From JAYEIA01 sp964472505 (GTDB taxonomy: Bacteria; Bacteroidota; Bacteroidia; Bacteroidales; JAADGE01): DNA of 16,677 nucleotides. The position numbers were made by a program, and so were the translations under genes. Of this stretch, positions 15,248 to 16,677 are shown one piece after another. The notes under the pieces were generated by a model, which was not told where the DNA came from, made no database searches, and was given only the letters and a program-made list of their open reading frames with translations. Position 1 is the first letter of the stretch. The number at the start of each line of letters is the position of its first letter. The DNA is taken from assembly GCA_964472505.1 (NCBI GenBank), contig CAYYQW010000079.1:1-16677 (forward strand), in the 5' to 3' direction.

Positions 15248-15253
15248 CAGATT
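15222..15253 (-). terminator. Intrinsic terminator of the arsR-type gene
   Basis: AATCTG (15227-15232) pairs CAGATT (15248-15253). After one mismatch, TGAA (15234-15237) pairs TTCA (15243-15246) around a five-base loop. On the minus strand the stem continues into seven T. Confidence 0.65.
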
Positions 15254-15282
15254 AGAAAAAATGTATCAATTTTTTTAAATTT

Positions 15283-15579
15283 TTAACATTCGGTACAGCC
15301 TTTTATGCAATCTACAATGTGTATCAAATTAGAATTTTTTAGATAATAAAAAGTGTTTTTCCCTTGTCTTTTGGAATCCAGCACCAATTTATCTTTCAAA
15401 ATACCGAGATGATGTGAAGTTGTGGATTGTTCCAGTCCAAGGGCTTCATGAATCTCGGTAACGGTAAGTTTTTCGTTATTTTCCAACAGGCTTAATATGG
15501 CAATACGCATAGGATGCGCTATGGCTTTAAGCATGATTGCCGCTTTGTCAAATGTTTCGGGTTTTATATCTTTAATCAT
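15283..15579 (-). CDS. ArsR-family winged-helix transcriptional repressor with C-terminal cysteine cluster
   Basis: This 98-aa DNA-binding protein has the ArsR/SmtB fold. MLKAIAHPMRIAILSLLENN opens the domain. LTVTEIHEALGLEQSTTSHHLGILKDKLVL is the helix-turn-helix, with the recognition helix at QSTTSHHLGIL. RQGKNTFYYLKN is the beta wing. The classic ELCVCDL metal site of ArsR is replaced by LTVTEIH, so metal sensing at that position is not expected. Instead the protein ends D-C91-I-K-G-C95-T-E-C98. These three cysteines could bind a soft metal or act as a redox switch, which is inference. A consensus promoter with an adjoining palindrome lies just upstream, consistent with autorepression. No transporter or detoxification gene is adjacent, so the target is unknown. 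Confidence 0.9.
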   Translation of the reverse strand: MIKDIKPETFDKAAIMLKAIAHPMRIAILSLLENNEKLTVTEIHEALGLEQSTTSHHLGILKDKLVLDSKRQGKNTFYYLKNSNLIHIVDCIKGCTEC

Positions 15580-15609
15580 CTGTTTTATATTTTATTAATA
15601 ATATATTTA

Positions 15610-15640
15610 CAAATCTACATGTATGTTTTTAAAATACAAA
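15610..15640 (-). promoter_or_regulatory. Promoter of the arsR-type gene
   Basis: On the minus strand, TTTG (15640-15637), a 19-base spacer and TAGATTTG (15617-15610) match the Bacteroidota promoter at every specified position. The predicted start is near 15604, about 25 bases before the ATG. Confidence 0.55.
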
Positions 15641-15653
15641 TGATAATTGTCAT
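15640..15653. promoter_or_regulatory. Candidate operator at the arsR promoter
   Basis: ATGATAATTGTCAT is a 14-base palindrome with one mismatched pair. It abuts and overlaps by one base the -33 TTTG. ArsR-type repressors typically bind AT-rich inverted repeats at their own promoters, so it is a reasonable autoregulatory operator. A second short palindrome, TACATGTA, lies at 15616-15623 in the spacer. Confidence 0.35.
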
Positions 15654-15704
15654 AATTGAAAAAAAACAGCGATTTAGAAATGCTTAAGCTTTTTCAAACG
15701 ATAT

Positions 15705-15738
15705 AAAAACCGCCCATAAAGTTGATTTTATGAGCGGT
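15705..15738 (-). terminator. Intrinsic terminator of the 235-aa gene
   Basis: ACCGCCCATAAA (15709-15720) and TTTATGAGCGGT (15727-15738) pair over 12 positions with one C-A mismatch and a six-base loop. The minus-strand side continues into four more T and then ATAT. Confidence 0.65.
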
Positions 15739-15769
15739 AAGATTACTTCCAACGGTTCAAATAAATGTT

Positions 15770-16477
15770 TTACATCATGCCTTTAATAATATTTTCTTTT
15801 TTCCGGTTTACATAAACTACCCCGAAAGCTTCACATTTTTTTCGGGAAGTGTATAAATCCGAATTTTTGAAGTATTCTTCAGTTTTATTCCAAATATCAG
15901 CAATAAGCGCATCAACTTCGAAGCGCATATTTTTTATTTTCTCAGTGTTGCTTTCATGTATTCGATTAGCAATTAACTTCTTTTCATAGAGATCTTTAAA
16001 TTTTAGAAACTCTATTTTCAAGACAGCCGGTTTTGGGTTATATATTCGGTTGCCGCCTTTTAAAACGCGTTTGTCGTCGCCCTCGATTATGGTTTCGCCC
16101 CAGTGCAATATATCGTTCACGTTTTGAATTTCAGGAATGGTTTGGTTGTCTTCCTCAAGCCCGAAGTATTTACGCTCACTTTTGGGAATTTCTTCTCTTT
16201 GTATGCACATATTTAGCACTTGGATAAAGTGAGAAATGTATAACTTTGTTTTCAACTGTTGATCCAGAAATTTTTTATTTATTGCAATACGTTCTTTGTA
16301 TGATTTTTTCTTGACCTCCATAAGTTGCAGGAAGGCTTTATATGTTCGGTCTGTTTGGTTCAGCGTAGCTACCGGAAAAGGCAGCCGAATAGGAACCATG
16401 TTTTTACCTTTTGTGTAAGCCGTGGCTAATGCACGTAATCTCGCTTTGTCGGTATTTGGAAGTCTTCTGTACGGCAT
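15770..16477 (-). CDS. Conserved Bacteroidota protein of unknown function (MPYRRLPNTD family)
   Basis: I cannot assign a function. The 235-aa protein is very basic and opens with MPYRRLPNTDKARLRALATA. From memory, that N-terminus recurs in hypothetical proteins of Bacteroidota, which suggests a conserved lineage-specific family. The protein is mostly predicted helical, with long charged stretches such as MEVKKKSYKERIAINKKFLDQQ and RIHESNTEKIKNMRFEVDALIADIW. A central loop has DILHWGETIIEGDDKRVLKGGNRIYNPKPAV. No signal peptide or membrane segment is seen, so it is probably cytosolic, and the charge would suit nucleic-acid binding. The start is ATG at 16477. The 200 bases upstream (16478-16677) are AT-rich and hold a TTTGTA/TACAAA inverted repeat (16505-16510/16521-16526), a possible regulatory site, but no clear consensus promoter. 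A terminator follows at 15705-15738. Confidence 0.75.
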   Translation of the reverse strand: MPYRRLPNTDKARLRALATAYTKGKNMVPIRLPFPVATLNQTDRTYKAFLQLMEVKKKSYKERIAINKKFLDQQLKTKLYISHFIQVLNMCIQREEIPKSERKYFGLEEDNQTIPEIQNVNDILHWGETIIEGDDKRVLKGGNRIYNPKPAVLKIEFLKFKDLYEKKLIANRIHESNTEKIKNMRFEVDALIADIWNKTEEYFKNSDLYTSRKKCEAFGVVYVNRKKENIIKGMM

Positions 16478-16677
16478 GTGTTGGAATTTTTAAAGATTAA
16501 ACAATTTGTAGAATATTGTTTACAAAATATGTTCCGGAGATGTGCGAATAGAAAAAAAAATAATGATAAAATAAGCTCTTCTTACATCTCTTAAAGTTCG
16601 CAGGCTTTTGCATAATATTCTAAATTATTGTTGTCCGATATAAATTATTGAATTTCGTGTAAAAAACCGGTAACTAA

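Noticed and set aside
16537..16602. GAGATGT/ACATCTC and TGCGAA/TTCGCA complementary pairs upstream of the 235-aa gene
   Set aside because: The pairs interleave (pseudoknot order), are short, and are separated by a long A-rich loop. No known RNA class or gene context supports them.

Overview
The window looks like a chromosomal segment from a low-GC member of the Bacteroidota. Protein families point there (DUF4271, the Bacteroidota type of HemD, a PolA with all three active domains, DUF1987/SiaC). So do the near absence of Shine-Dalgarno sequences and several matches to the Bacteroidota promoter consensus (TTTG, about 20 bases, then TAnnTTTG). It is mostly housekeeping sequence. I see no insertion sequence, prophage, CRISPR array, tRNA or rRNA.

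Region 1 (1-5173, plus strand) holds the 3' part of mnmG (tRNA wobble-uridine modification), ade (adenine deaminase) and uvrC (nucleotide excision repair). The spacers before ade and before uvrC each carry the same perfect 16-bp palindrome, TGTTCCACGTGGAACA, which fits the parS chromosome-partition site. This suggests the window is origin-proximal, as mnmG often is. The two spacers are diverged copies of one 68-bp module that brackets ade.

Region 2 (5298-7351, minus strand) is a compact DUF4271 membrane protein - hemD - rnpA cluster. It converges on uvrC. The start of rnpA contains a perfect 18-bp hairpin with a T-run on both sides, which is a terminator-like element inside a coding sequence.

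Region 3 (7607-11813, plus strand) holds a glutaryl-CoA-dehydrogenase-like acyl-CoA dehydrogenase, an S41 C-terminal processing protease, a small exported protein of unknown function and a DUF1987/SiaC-like phosphoprotein with its own near-consensus promoter. The 304-base gap between the dehydrogenase and the protease contains a strongly structured, locally GC-rich segment. It can fold as a long rod with an internal bubble that carries a promoter -7-like sequence, so it is a candidate 6S-like RNA.

Region 4 (11898-16477, minus strand) holds polA, queD (queuosine/7-deazaguanine pathway), an ArsR-type repressor with a C-terminal cysteine cluster, and a 235-aa protein I do not recognise. Intrinsic terminators lie between these minus-strand genes, so they look like separate transcription units. 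The arsR promoter has an adjoining palindrome that suits autoregulation.

I found no clearly new multi-gene system. The most unusual signals are non-coding: the duplicated parS module around ade, the hairpin inside rnpA, and the structured RNA at 8827-8944.
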